64,000 bases of DNA, from assembly GCA_021324825.1 (NCBI GenBank), contig JAJPII010000015.1, forward strand, positions 1 through 64,000. Direction: 5' to 3'. This DNA comes from Spartobacteria bacterium (GTDB lineage Bacteria > Verrucomicrobiota > Verrucomicrobiia > Chthoniobacterales > Chthoniobacteraceae). A program made the position numbers and the translations under genes. Below the pieces are notes generated by a model that worked only from the letters and a program-made list of their open reading frames with translations, ran no database searches and was not told where the DNA came from. Shown here piece by piece: positions 9,953-18,750 of this stretch (position 1 is the first letter of the stretch; the number at the start of each line of letters is the position of its first letter).

Positions 9953-11598
9953 GAGGCTGCCTTTCCGACGGGCAATTCAAGGACGAAGGTCGCGCCGCGG
10001 CCGAGGCCTTCGCTTTCGGCGCGGAGAGAGCCGCCCATCTCGCGGGCGGCGTTCGCGCTGCTGTGCAGGCCGAAGCCGTGGCCTTCGCTTTTGGTGGTGA
10101 AACCGTGTGAGAAAATCTTCGTGAGATTGGCCGGGTCGATGCCGATGCCGTTATCCGCGACGACGATGTCGACGTGGCCGTTCTGTCCGTAGTTGACGTC
10201 GACGTTTATCCGCTTGTCTCCGGCCCTGCCGGTGTCGTCGAGCGCGTACTTCGCGTTGCGCAGCAGGTTCGTCAGTATCTGCAAGACGCGGTGCCTGTCC
10301 ACGGGCACATTCGGCGCATCGTCGAAGCGGCGCACGATCTCGACCCCGTGCCGGCGGAAAGCGGCGGTGTTCATCGAGATGGCGTCGTCGACCAGCGAAG
10401 CGACGGGCAGCGATTCTATGACGCCCGAGACCTTCGCATAGCTCTGCTGCATCGCGACGATGTCCTTGATGTGAATGATGTTCTTGTTCAGCAGATCGAT
10501 CTCGCCCCGAAGCTCCTCCTGTTCCCTCGCCACCACGTCCGCCAGCTTGATGAGGAAGCCCGGCACCTTCATCCCCCTGGGATCGGAAGTCAGATACGCG
10601 CCGAGACCGGCTTCGTTCTCGCGCAACAACGCGGCGACCTTCCCCAGATTCTGGGAACTCGACTTGCCGACGCGTTCGGCGATGAGGGTCGCGGAGACAT
10701 TGACGCTGTTGAGGACGTTGCCGACGTTATGCAACACCCCCGTGGCGACCTCGGCCATGCCCGCGCGGCGGGAGGCCTCCAGCAGCTTCTCCTGCGAAAT
10801 GCGCAACTCCGCCTCCGCCTTGTTCCTTTCGCTTATCTCGTGCCGGAGCGCCTCGACCTTCCCGGCCATCGCCTCGTGGGCGGATTGCAGCGCCGTGTCC
10901 TGCGCCTGGATGCGTTCGAGCATCTTGTTGAAGGCGCTGGTGAACAGGCCGACCTCGTCGCGCCCGAGCGTCTCGGCCCGGACGGAGTAGTCGTTCTTCT
11001 CCGCTATGAACTGCGCGGTGCGCGCCAGCTTCAGGATCGGCTCGCTGATAAATCGCTGCAAACCGGAGGAGAGAAGGAAAGCGACCACCAGCGAAGCCGC
11101 CAGAACGAGGGCGAGGATCTCTCCGTACAGCCTGCTCAACGCGATATAGGCGGTGCGGAACTCAGCGCATAAATACAGCGTGCCCAGCCGCTTGTTTTCC
11201 AGGACGATCTTGCCGGCGGTCAGCACCCGGTTGTTTTCGAACCGGAACCCATGATCTATCGGGCGCCGGCGCATGCCAGCTATTTCAGCCCCCTCTCCGA
11301 AAACGGCGAACGGACTCCCGTCGGGAAGAATGATCGCGGCGGAAACGATGTCCGGGCGCGCGCGCAACGCCTTCAAAGTCTCCTCCGCGGCCTCCTTGTC
11401 ATTGAAGGCGACGGCGGCGGTGCTGTTGCGGGCGACGATCTCCGCCAGCGACGACAGATCCCGCACGAAACCGCGCTTGATCGTGCCGACCTGGAAAACG
11501 AAGAGAACCGCGCAAGCCAGAAACAGGACAACGCTGCACGTTAGCAGGATGACGAACATCATCTTGCTTTTGATAGGGGTGTCGCGAAGAGAGCGCAT
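9949..11598 (-). CDS. Membrane sensor histidine kinase (HAMP type)
   Basis: Protein of 549 residues. Transmembrane helices at about 14-36 and 157-180 bound a periplasmic sensor of roughly 120 residues. A HAMP linker and coiled coil (180-275) follow, then a HisKA-type region with His290 in the LHNVGNVLNSV motif and a HATPase domain (NLLRNAKYAL N box, DNGIGID, GHGFGLHSS). The gene starts 2 nt after the stop of a YfiR-like gene. Receptor-YfiR-kinase-kinase order suggests the periplasmic domain reads a signal tied to the TonB receptor or to the YfiR-like protein; that link is inferred from context only. Confidence 0.88.
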   Translation of the reverse strand: MRSLRDTPIKSKMMFVILLTCSVVLFLACAVLFVFQVGTIKRGFVRDLSSLAEIVARNSTAAVAFNDKEAAEETLKALRARPDIVSAAIILPDGSPFAVFGEGAEIAGMRRRPIDHGFRFENNRVLTAGKIVLENKRLGTLYLCAEFRTAYIALSRLYGEILALVLAASLVVAFLLSSGLQRFISEPILKLARTAQFIAEKNDYSVRAETLGRDEVGLFTSAFNKMLERIQAQDTALQSAHEAMAGKVEALRHEISERNKAEAELRISQEKLLEASRRAGMAEVATGVLHNVGNVLNSVNVSATLIAERVGKSSSQNLGKVAALLRENEAGLGAYLTSDPRGMKVPGFLIKLADVVAREQEELRGEIDLLNKNIIHIKDIVAMQQSYAKVSGVIESLPVASLVDDAISMNTAAFRRHGVEIVRRFDDAPNVPVDRHRVLQILTNLLRNAKYALDDTGRAGDKRINVDVNYGQNGHVDIVVADNGIGIDPANLTKIFSHGFTTKSEGHGFGLHSSANAAREMGGSLRAESEGLGRGATFVLELPVGKAAS

Positions 11599-11600
11599 GG

Positions 11601-12137
11601 TTATTTAACTATTTTAGCCAGGCTCAACAGCCTGGAACTTATATTAAGTCCGGCCTTGCGCGCGGCGGCGGTGTTGACTTCGAACCGGACATTGTTTTCC
11701 TGCATGACAAGGCCTATGATGCCCCCGCGCTGCGCGAACTGGTCCATCTCGCTTACGGTCAGCACGCTGGAGTCATCCAGGCTTTTCAGAACGCCGTCGA
11801 GGCGGCCGGATTCCGAGCGGCTGATAAGCAAGACGTGGCAGCCCGCGGAGGACTGGCCCCGTGAGAGACGTTTCACCACCAGCTGCCGATTGTTGGCCGT
11901 TTCGCCCTTCACGGCCTGTTGCAAAACGCCCGTTATGGGGTTGTCGCCAAGGACGCCGATGACGATGGGCGCCGCGTCGCTGGAGAACGCCGCGTCCGGC
12001 CATTGCACGAAGCGCGCGGCGTTCAGGATGAACACCGCCTTCACCTGGGCCTCGAGCGCGCCGTCCCCCCGCGCGTTGGATGGCGTCAGCAGGATCATGC
12101 CAAGCATGGAAAAAACGGCGGATAACGCATATTTCAT
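11601..12137 (-). CDS. YfiR-like periplasmic protein (DUF4154 family)
   Basis: Protein of 178 residues with a signal peptide (about 1-24, ending near NARG). The mature part matches the YfiR/HmsC-like DUF4154 pattern: KAVFILNAARFVQWP near the start, IVIGVLGDNP, CHVLLISRSES, and a C-terminal GGIIGLVMQENNVRFEVN followed by LNISSRLLSLAK. In Pseudomonas, YfiR is a periplasmic repressor of the YfiN diguanylate cyclase. Here no GGDEF gene is adjacent; instead a HAMP histidine kinase starts 2 nt downstream. I infer that this homologue modulates that kinase from the periplasm. Confidence 0.85.
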   Translation of the reverse strand: MKYALSAVFSMLGMILLTPSNARGDGALEAQVKAVFILNAARFVQWPDAAFSSDAAPIVIGVLGDNPITGVLQQAVKGETANNRQLVVKRLSRGQSSAGCHVLLISRSESGRLDGVLKSLDDSSVLTVSEMDQFAQRGGIIGLVMQENNVRFEVNTAAARKAGLNISSRLLSLAKIVK

Positions 12138-12146
12138 GACGCCCGG

Positions 12147-14156
12147 TTAAAAACGATAGGTTAGTTCCAGGCGGAATGTGCGGCCATCCTGCCGGATGAC
12201 GTCTTGCCGGTGTTCCTCCGCGCCGGGGAAGCCGTAGCGGGAGTTAAAGAGGTTGTAGAGGCTGGCCGACATCTCGCAGCGCCTTATTAATTCGTGCGCG
12301 AAAAGCGTCCAGTTGACGATGGCGTAGCCGTGCGCCGTGTTGTCCGCCAGGGTGCTGACCGAGCTGGTGTACTGCACCTCCAAACCGGTGGATATCTTGT
12401 CTTTATATAGCGGCAGGATGAGATTGAACTTCGCCATGTGCCCGGGCGAATCGCTTAGCGTCTGCCCAGTGTCCGTGTCGGTTGTGCGCTGGAGGGTATA
12501 GCTAAGACGCGCTTTGATTCCGTTGGCCCAGGCGTCATCCAGTTCCAGGCTCAGTCCCTTCGTCTCCGTGTTGTCTATGTTTCTGTATGTAAGCAGCCCG
12601 TTCGAGGGGATCGTTTCCTCGGATATCAAGTCCTTGACCCTGTTGTAAAACACGTCGGCGGTGAGAAGCAGGCCCTTCGTGATCGTTTGCTCCAGTTCCA
12701 ATTCATAGCTCTGGATGTGCTCGGGCTTCAAACCGGGATTCCGCTCCTGCGTCGGGGCGGCATAGAAAAACTCGTAGGCGTTCGGCGCGCGGAAGGCCTG
12801 GCCGTAGATGAACTTCAGGGTCGTTTTATCCGTGGGGCTGTATATCAGCGCCGCGCGCGGGTTCACCGTGCCGCCGACGGTGGTGAAATAGTCGTAGCGA
12901 ACGCCCGCGTTGAGCATGAAGTGTTTCACGACGGACCATTCGTCCTGGAGAAAGACGCCGTAGTTCGCGAAGCCGTTTGTAACATTCAGATAAGTAGTCG
13001 CGGGCTGGACGTCGAAATTTCTCTGGCTGAGCCGGAAGTCGTCCCTGTAGTCCGCTCCGAGCGTTACGAGATGGCTGCTGAAGAAGCGCCTGGTCAGTTG
13101 CAACTGCGCGCCCCACCACTTGGCGTCGTCCTGGTCGCGGTTCACGACGATGTCGCGCGGGTCGCCGGGATTGGCTATGTCATTGGGGTAGTCTTCGCTA
13201 TAGCGATAGGAGTCGAAATAAACGTTCGTCTTGAGATTCCAGCCGCCGTCGAATTCGTGGGCGTAGGAAAGATTGACATAACCGCGCTCATCCAGCGAAT
13301 GGGAGCGCGGATCGTCAAAGGCGACTCCATAGGATGCGGTCGGGATGTCCTTGACGCGCCGGACATAGGCGGCTTGCAATGTGAACTCCTTGTAGGAGAC
13401 CGTCGTCAGGCCGCTTAGGGAGTGGTCGCCGTCGAGGTCTTCGGCGGTCCCGTAGTTGTTTTCCGGCTGGTTGAACTCCTTGTAATAAAGCCGGCGGTTT
13501 CCCTCGCTTTGCAACAGCGAGCCGGTCATGAAAACTTCCAGGCCGCTGGAAAAGACATGCCCGAAGGTGACCCGTTCCTTGAAGCTCTCGAAACTGCCGC
13601 CCGCGCCGGAAACCTCGAGGCCCTTCACATCCGCCGCCTTCCTGGTGATGACGTTGATGACCGCGAAGAACGCGTTGTCGCCGTAGAGCGACGAGCCCGG
13701 GCCGCGGATGATCTCGACGCGCTCGATGACGTCCACGTCGAGGATGAAGTCCGTCATGTTGAAGGCGCTGTCGAAGATCGGTTCATTGAGCCGGTGGCCG
13801 TCCACGAGCAGGAGAATCCTTCCGCCGAAATCGCCGGGCCGGTTGAACCCCCGGACGCCGATATACCCGTAGTCGCGGTCGTAGGTGACGTAGAAGTCGC
13901 GGACGCTGCGCAGGATTTCGGCCAGGGTGCGATAGCCGAATTTCTGGATTTCCTCGCGGGTGATGATGGTGACGTCGGAAGGCGCCTCGGTTATCTTCTG
14001 GTCGTGCTTTGACGCCCCGTAAACCGTGGGGATATTCACCTTCAGGAGCTGCTCGAAAGAGAGGGATTTGAGGCTCGCGAGGTTGACGTCATCCGCCCGC
14101 GACGAGAGGGCCATGGAGAACATGGCTATCGCGACACCTAGACGGCGAGAGAGCAT
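12147..14156 (-). CDS. TonB-dependent outer-membrane receptor
   Basis: Protein of 669 residues from the chosen ATG at 14156. That start places a signal peptide (MLSRRLGVAIAMFSMALSSRA) at the N-terminus; an in-frame ATG at 14225 would add 23 charged residues in front of it. The plug domain is clear (DVTIITREEIQKFGYRTL, GVRGFNRPGDFGGRILLLVDG, VERVEIIRGPGSSLYGDNAF). The beta barrel follows and ends in a C-terminal Phe (LELTYRF), as usual for Omp85-inserted porins. It imports an unknown ligand using TonB/ExbBD energy; no TonB genes are nearby. It leads the operon with the YfiR-like gene (9-nt gap) and the two kinases, suggesting that uptake or ligand sensing is coupled to signalling. Confidence 0.92.
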   Translation of the reverse strand: MLSRRLGVAIAMFSMALSSRADDVNLASLKSLSFEQLLKVNIPTVYGASKHDQKITEAPSDVTIITREEIQKFGYRTLAEILRSVRDFYVTYDRDYGYIGVRGFNRPGDFGGRILLLVDGHRLNEPIFDSAFNMTDFILDVDVIERVEIIRGPGSSLYGDNAFFAVINVITRKAADVKGLEVSGAGGSFESFKERVTFGHVFSSGLEVFMTGSLLQSEGNRRLYYKEFNQPENNYGTAEDLDGDHSLSGLTTVSYKEFTLQAAYVRRVKDIPTASYGVAFDDPRSHSLDERGYVNLSYAHEFDGGWNLKTNVYFDSYRYSEDYPNDIANPGDPRDIVVNRDQDDAKWWGAQLQLTRRFFSSHLVTLGADYRDDFRLSQRNFDVQPATTYLNVTNGFANYGVFLQDEWSVVKHFMLNAGVRYDYFTTVGGTVNPRAALIYSPTDKTTLKFIYGQAFRAPNAYEFFYAAPTQERNPGLKPEHIQSYELELEQTITKGLLLTADVFYNRVKDLISEETIPSNGLLTYRNIDNTETKGLSLELDDAWANGIKARLSYTLQRTTDTDTGQTLSDSPGHMAKFNLILPLYKDKISTGLEVQYTSSVSTLADNTAHGYAIVNWTLFAHELIRRCEMSASLYNLFNSRYGFPGAEEHRQDVIRQDGRTFRLELTYRF

Positions 14157-14240
14157 ATCGAATAATATTTGGTAGCAATATGGGCGCCGCTTCTTGGTAA
14201 ATCGCGTGCGTTCAGCGGGTTTCATGTTTACCCTGCACCG

Positions 14241-15950
14241 GTGAACGCAGGAGAAGCCCCCCGATTTCTCAGTCTCGTCCTATGGGTGCACTGGCGGTCG
14301 CTCTGCGCGCGGGTGCGGGGGCTGCGAACACAGTCGCCCCTGCTCATCTTCGTCCTGGGGGCGTTTGTCGCCGGCTATCTTTTCATCGGCTACTGGCTCT
14401 TCCATACCGGGATGGAAAAGCTCTACGAATTCCCCGTGGTGGGGACGCTCCTTTCGCAGCGCATCCTCTTTCTCGTCTTCGGCTTCTTCTTTGTCATGCT
14501 CGCGGTGTCGAACCTCATCATCGGCTACTCGACCCTCTTCAAGAACCGGGAAACGGCCTGGCTGTTAACCCTCCCGGTTTCCCACGGCAACGTGTATCGC
14601 CTGAAGTTCCTCGAGAGCCTCGCCGTATCAAGCTGGGCGCTCATCTTCCTCAGCGCGCCGATGATGGCGGCCTTCGGCAGGCTGCATAACGCGCCGAGGA
14701 GTTTTTACGCGGAGGTGCTGGCGGCTTATCTCCCTTTTGTGATCCTGCCGGCCCTGCTCGGCTCGTGGGCGATCCTGCTGCTGGTGCGGATCCTCGCGAA
14801 GCCTTGGGTGAAGAAGGGCCTCCTGCTGCTGGCCGCGATGGGCGTCCTGGCCTTCGTGGCAACGGTGAAGCCGGTTCGCGAGGCGGACGTGAACGCAAAC
14901 CAGGACGAACACTCCTTCTACGAACTGCTGCGCCATACGCGGGTGGGGCTGAATCCATTCCTGCCGAGCGCATGGCTGGCGCGGTCGGTGCTTTCCTGGA
15001 GCGAAGGGTTCACCGGCCAGGGGGCCTTCTACTTCCTCGTGCTGCTGAGCAATGCGGCGATGGGGATGCTCGTGGGTTTCGAAGTGGCGGGGAACTCCTT
15101 TTATGGAAGCTGGACGCTCGCCGCGAGTTCCCGGGCGGAGCGGATGTTGCGCAAGGCCGAAGCCCGCCGCGGGATGCAACGCCGTTCGCTGCTGGAGAAA
15201 ACGGCGCAGGGTTTCCCCCTCTTCTCGCGCCCCGTCAAGGCGCTGGCGCTGAAGGACGCCCTCGTTTTCTGGCGCGACCCGGCGCAGTGGACGCAATTCA
15301 TGATCTTCTTCGGGCTGCTCTGCATCTATGTGCTGAATCTGCGCAACGTCGCCTTCACATTGCAAAGCGCGTTCTGGGAAACGACGATCAGTTACCTGAA
15401 CCTCGCCGCGTCGGCGCTGACGCTCTCGACGCTGACGACACGGTTCGTCTTCCCGCAATTCAGCCTCGAGGGGAGGCGGCTCTGGATCGTCGGCCTGGCG
15501 CCGCTCGGCCTGCCAAAGGTGCTGCTGCAAAAGTTCTGGCTGAGCTTCTCGGTTTCCGCGTTCATAACCGTGAGCCTCATGGTCGCTTCGAGCATGATGC
15601 TGCACCTCCCTTTTTCCAGGGTGTGCTGGTTCGCGGGCGCCATCGCCCTCATGAGCGCCTCGCTCTCCGGCGCGGCGGTCGGCCTCGGCGCGCTTTTCCC
15701 AAACCTGAAGGAGGACGACCCGTCGAAGATCGTCTCCGGCTTCGGGGGCACGCTCTGCCTGGTGGTCAGCTTTTTTTACATCGCGTGTTTCATCGCGCTC
15801 GCGGCCATTCCGGGCATGCGGCGCGTCATGCATCTGCGCTTCGTCGTGCCGGATGAAATCGCGCTCGGCGCCGCGGCGTTCCTGAGCCTCCTTGTCCTCT
15901 TGATTCCCATGGCGCTGGGGATGCGGCGCGTGAAAAATCTGGAGTTTTGA
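14241..15950 (+). CDS. Multi-pass ABC-2-type exporter permease, putative
   Basis: Protein of about 569 residues from GTG 14241. The start is uncertain: the frame is open back to a TTG at 14169, and another GTG lies at 14286, none with a clear Shine-Dalgarno. The sequence has around ten hydrophobic spans, e.g. LLIFVLGAFVAGYLFIGYWL, ILFLVFGFFFVMLAVSNLII and a C-terminal AAFLSLLVLLIPMALGM. A large cytoplasmic loop includes ALKDALVFWRDPAQWTQFMI. The FKNRETAWLLTLPVS segment and the overall layout resemble putative ABC-2/ABC exporter permeases. No ATPase gene is adjacent. It is first in a co-directional run with two tail-anchored proteins and gatCA. Confidence 0.65.
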   Translation: MNAGEAPRFLSLVLWVHWRSLCARVRGLRTQSPLLIFVLGAFVAGYLFIGYWLFHTGMEKLYEFPVVGTLLSQRILFLVFGFFFVMLAVSNLIIGYSTLFKNRETAWLLTLPVSHGNVYRLKFLESLAVSSWALIFLSAPMMAAFGRLHNAPRSFYAEVLAAYLPFVILPALLGSWAILLLVRILAKPWVKKGLLLLAAMGVLAFVATVKPVREADVNANQDEHSFYELLRHTRVGLNPFLPSAWLARSVLSWSEGFTGQGAFYFLVLLSNAAMGMLVGFEVAGNSFYGSWTLAASSRAERMLRKAEARRGMQRRSLLEKTAQGFPLFSRPVKALALKDALVFWRDPAQWTQFMIFFGLLCIYVLNLRNVAFTLQSAFWETTISYLNLAASALTLSTLTTRFVFPQFSLEGRRLWIVGLAPLGLPKVLLQKFWLSFSVSAFITVSLMVASSMMLHLPFSRVCWFAGAIALMSASLSGAAVGLGALFPNLKEDDPSKIVSGFGGTLCLVVSFFYIACFIALAAIPGMRRVMHLRFVVPDEIALGAAAFLSLLVLLIPMALGMRRVKNLEF

Positions 15951-15990
15951 ACGCACGCGCTTAAAGTCTGTCGTAACGAATTTGAAACCC

Positions 15991-16611
15991 ATGCCGGAAC
16001 GCGCACGAGAGAAAGAAACCTACCTGGAATTGCAGGAGGAAGACGCCCTCTCGACCGAGCGCCTGGACTCGCAGGTGCAGAAGGCGCACGAGCAACTGCT
16101 CGTCCTCAAACGCCAGCAGGAGCTCATTGAAAAACAGAAGCGCGAGCTGGAGGAACTGAGCCGCAGGCAGGAGATGCTCCAGCAGGGCAAGGCGGAGATG
16201 ACCGAGAAGCTGACGCGCGCGATCGTCGTCATCGAGCGCGAATCGCACGACGCGCAGAAACGGGTCGAGTTGTTGCAGGGGATTTACTCGGCGTACGTCC
16301 AGCATCTTTCCGCGGTGGAAGCGATCAACCCGAAGGGATGGGAGAATCTCGACATCAACAAGGAATTGAACCGGGCCTTGAGCACCGTCGACGACGCCCG
16401 CGCGGAATTCACGCGCTCCAGCCCGAAGATCAAGGTCGAACACGCGGACGAGGCCGCGGCCTCCACCACCGCCGAACTCTACGGCTACAACACCGCTCCG
16501 GCGCAGGATTTCCTTTACTGGCTGAAGAGCGGCTTCGCGTTCACCCTGCCGCTGCTCGTTTTCGGCGTGGTGGCGGTCATTATTTTCCTGCTCCGTTCCA
16601 CCACCCTGTAA
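15991..16611 (+). CDS. Tail-anchored coiled-coil protein, function unknown
   Basis: Protein of 206 residues from ATG 15991; a TTG nine bases earlier is in frame. Residues about 5-80 are Glu/Gln/Lys/Arg-rich coiled coil (QRQQELIEKQKRELEELSRRQE-type). The middle is soluble and ends in a linker containing STTAELYGYNTAP. One hydrophobic helix sits at the very C-terminus (FTLPLLVFGVVAVIIFLL). This predicts a cytoplasmic rod anchored by its tail. No family recognised. The next gene, 5 nt on, has the same layout at a smaller size, so the two may form a hetero-oligomer. Co-transcription with gatCA is likely from spacing. Confidence 0.75.
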   Translation: MPERAREKETYLELQEEDALSTERLDSQVQKAHEQLLVLKRQQELIEKQKRELEELSRRQEMLQQGKAEMTEKLTRAIVVIERESHDAQKRVELLQGIYSAYVQHLSAVEAINPKGWENLDINKELNRALSTVDDARAEFTRSSPKIKVEHADEAAASTTAELYGYNTAPAQDFLYWLKSGFAFTLPLLVFGVVAVIIFLLRSTTL

Positions 16612-16616
16612 AAGAA

Positions 16617-17018
16617 ATGCCGCCTCCGAAACGGAAGTCCAGCGGCGCGGGGAGGAAGACCAGGAAAAGCGCCCGGGAGGCGACTCCCCTCCACGAAATG
16701 CAGCAGCGCCTCGCCGAGGAACAGGCGAGGCTGAACCGGAGGAAAGCGCACTTCGAACAGATCATCGCCGACGCGCCGCGCCGGGCGGAGGAGGAGGAGC
16801 GAAGGCAGCGGGAGGAACTGATCGCGCGGGCAAGCCAGGGCGCGCGCCGCATGGACGCTTCCGGCTCCCTCGTCGACAAGCGCTATGACGCCCACACCTT
16901 CGCGCCCACGAAGACCAAGGGCTTGCGGATGCACCGCCGCGCGGCGCGCCTGCAATTCTTCGCGCTCTGCGTGCTGCTGGTGGTGCTCGTCATCGTGGTA
17001 TTGAGGCACATCCCATGA
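16617..17018 (+). CDS. Small tail-anchored basic/coiled-coil protein, function unknown
   Basis: Protein of 133 residues. ATG 16617 was chosen because it lies 5 nt past the previous stop; the frame stays open upstream only as antisense-like filler. The N-terminus is very basic (PPPKRKSSGAGRKTRKSARE), then a charged helix (about 25-75, RLAEEQARLNRRKAHFEQI), a short linker and one C-terminal membrane helix (FFALCVLLVVLVIVVLRHI, about 113-131). It mirrors its upstream neighbour. Its stop overlaps the gatC start (ATGA, 17015-17018), so translation is probably coupled to gatC. Confidence 0.72.
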   Translation: MPPPKRKSSGAGRKTRKSAREATPLHEMQQRLAEEQARLNRRKAHFEQIIADAPRRAEEEERRQREELIARASQGARRMDASGSLVDKRYDAHTFAPTKTKGLRMHRRAARLQFFALCVLLVVLVIVVLRHIP

Positions 17019-17296
17019 GCGATTTCGACGTGCGTTACACGGCCCGGCTCGCCCGGCTGAATCTAAGCGAAGAGGAGATAGCCAAGTTCCAGTCGCAACT
17101 GAGCCAGGTGCTCGCGTTCGTGGAAAAACTGCGCGAGGTGGATGTGACCGGCGTCGAGCCGACCGCGCACACGAACCCGCTCTACAACGTCTTCCGCGAA
17201 GACCGCGAGCGGGATTGGTTTGATGCGAAGGAGGCGCTCGCCAACGCCCCCCGGCAGGCGAACGGGCTGTTTGTCGTCGCCAAAGTCGTCGAGTAG
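17015..17296 (+). CDS. gatC: Asp/Glu-tRNA(Asn/Gln) amidotransferase subunit C
   Basis: Protein of 93 residues, the usual size. It carries the GatC pattern: VRYTARLARLNLSEEEIAKF at the N-terminus, the QLSQVLAFVEKLREVDVTGVEPT helix, and a C-terminal NAPRQANGLFVVAKVVE. GatC is the small wrap-around subunit that stabilises GatA-GatB, which converts mischarged Glu-tRNA(Gln) and/or Asp-tRNA(Asn) to the correct amide. gatA follows after 3 nt; gatB is not in this window. Confidence 0.95.
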   Translation: MSDFDVRYTARLARLNLSEEEIAKFQSQLSQVLAFVEKLREVDVTGVEPTAHTNPLYNVFREDRERDWFDAKEALANAPRQANGLFVVAKVVE

Positions 17297-17299
17297 CGC

Positions 17300-18748
17300 A
17301 TGGAACTGACGTCGCTCTCCCTCTCCGAGGTTCGCGAGGAATTGCGGGCCAAAAACGTCTCGCCGTTGGAAGTGCTGCAAGCGCTGGAAGAGCGCATCGC
17401 GCGGGTCGACCCCGCCATCCGCGGCTACGTGGCTCGCGACTTCGAGTCCGCCGCCGCCCAGGCGAAAAACGCGGATGTGTCGCTCCCCCTCGGCGGGATT
17501 CCCATCGCCATCAAGGATGTCATCAACGTGCTGGGAGAACCCTGCGCGTGCGCCTCGAAAATTCTGCGCGGGTACCGTTCGCCCTATGACGCCACTGTCG
17601 TAAAAAAACTGCGCGCGGCGGGCGCGATTCCCTACGGGCGCACGAACATGGACGAATTCGCCATGGGGTCCTCGACCGAGAATTCCAGCATCTCGCCGAC
17701 GTATAACCCATGGGACACCTCGCGCATCCCCGGCGGTTCCAGCGGCGGCTCGGCTGCCGTGGTCGCGGCGGACGAGGCTTTCGCCGCGCTCGGCTCGGAT
17801 ACGGGGGGGTCCATCCGCCAGCCCGCCGCGCTCTGCGGCTGCGCGGGGTTGAAACCGAGCTACGGGCGGGTGTCGCGGTTTGGCCTGGTGGCGTTCGCTT
17901 CCTCGCTCGACCAGATCGGCCCGTTCACCAAAACCGTGCGCGATTCCGCCCTGATGCTGAACGCCATCTCCGGCCTCGACACGCAGGATTCCACCAGCCT
18001 CGACGAACCCGTGCCCGACTACGCGGCGACGCTCGGCCAGGATATCAAGGGCTTGCGGCTGGGAATGCCGAAGGAGTATTTCGTGGGCGGCATCGACCCG
18101 CGAGTCGATGAAACCGTGCGCGCGGCGATCCGGCATTACGAAAGCCTCGGCGCGGAGATCGTCGAGGTCTCCCTGCCGCACACCGGGCACGCGGTGGGCG
18201 TCTATTACATCATCGCCACGGCGGAAGCCTCGGCGAATCTCGCCCGCTTCGACGGCGTCCGCTACGGCCATCGGGCGGCGGGGGCGGCGAACCTGCTGGA
18301 ACAGTACGGCAAGACGCGGGAGGAAGGCTTCGGCGCGGAGGTGAAGCGGCGCATCATCCTCGGGACGTATGTCCTGAGTTCGGGCTATTACGACGCCTAT
18401 TACCTGCGCGCGCAGAAAGTCCGCACCCTCATCCGGCGCGATTTCACGACGGCGTTCGACAAGGTGGACGCCATCGTTTGCCCCACTTCGCCCGAGCCGG
18501 CCTTCAAGATCGGAGAACGCAGCGACGACCCGCTTCGGATGTATCTGGCGGATATCTTCACCATCGCGGCGAACCTCGCGGGCATCTGCGGCATCAGCAT
18601 CCCGTGCGGATTCGCGCAGGCGGACGGCAAAGCGCTCCCCATCGGCCTGCAACTGCTGGGGAAACCGTTCGACGAAGCGCGGCTGCTAAAGCTGGCCCAC
18701 GCCTACGAGCAAAGCACGCCGTGGCACAAACAGAAGCCGGTGCTATGA
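17300..18748 (+). CDS. gatA: Asp/Glu-tRNA(Asn/Gln) amidotransferase subunit A
   Basis: Protein of 482 residues, an amidase-signature enzyme that releases ammonia from glutamine for GatB. The catalytic triad is intact: Lys72 (PIAIKDV), cis-Ser147 (PGGSSGGS) and nucleophile Ser171 (GSDTGGSIRQPAA). The spacings of 75 and 24 residues are those of known GatA. The C-terminal region has the normal YYDAYYLRAQKVR segment. It ends the co-directional operon; a minus-strand regulator lies 2 nt further. Together with the tRNA-Gln at 35585 it suggests the indirect route to Gln-tRNA, provided gatB exists elsewhere and GlnRS is absent. Confidence 0.96.
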   Translation: MELTSLSLSEVREELRAKNVSPLEVLQALEERIARVDPAIRGYVARDFESAAAQAKNADVSLPLGGIPIAIKDVINVLGEPCACASKILRGYRSPYDATVVKKLRAAGAIPYGRTNMDEFAMGSSTENSSISPTYNPWDTSRIPGGSSGGSAAVVAADEAFAALGSDTGGSIRQPAALCGCAGLKPSYGRVSRFGLVAFASSLDQIGPFTKTVRDSALMLNAISGLDTQDSTSLDEPVPDYAATLGQDIKGLRLGMPKEYFVGGIDPRVDETVRAAIRHYESLGAEIVEVSLPHTGHAVGVYYIIATAEASANLARFDGVRYGHRAAGAANLLEQYGKTREEGFGAEVKRRIILGTYVLSSGYYDAYYLRAQKVRTLIRRDFTTAFDKVDAIVCPTSPEPAFKIGERSDDPLRMYLADIFTIAANLAGICGISIPCGFAQADGKALPIGLQLLGKPFDEARLLKLAHAYEQSTPWHKQKPVL

Positions 18749-18750
18749 TC

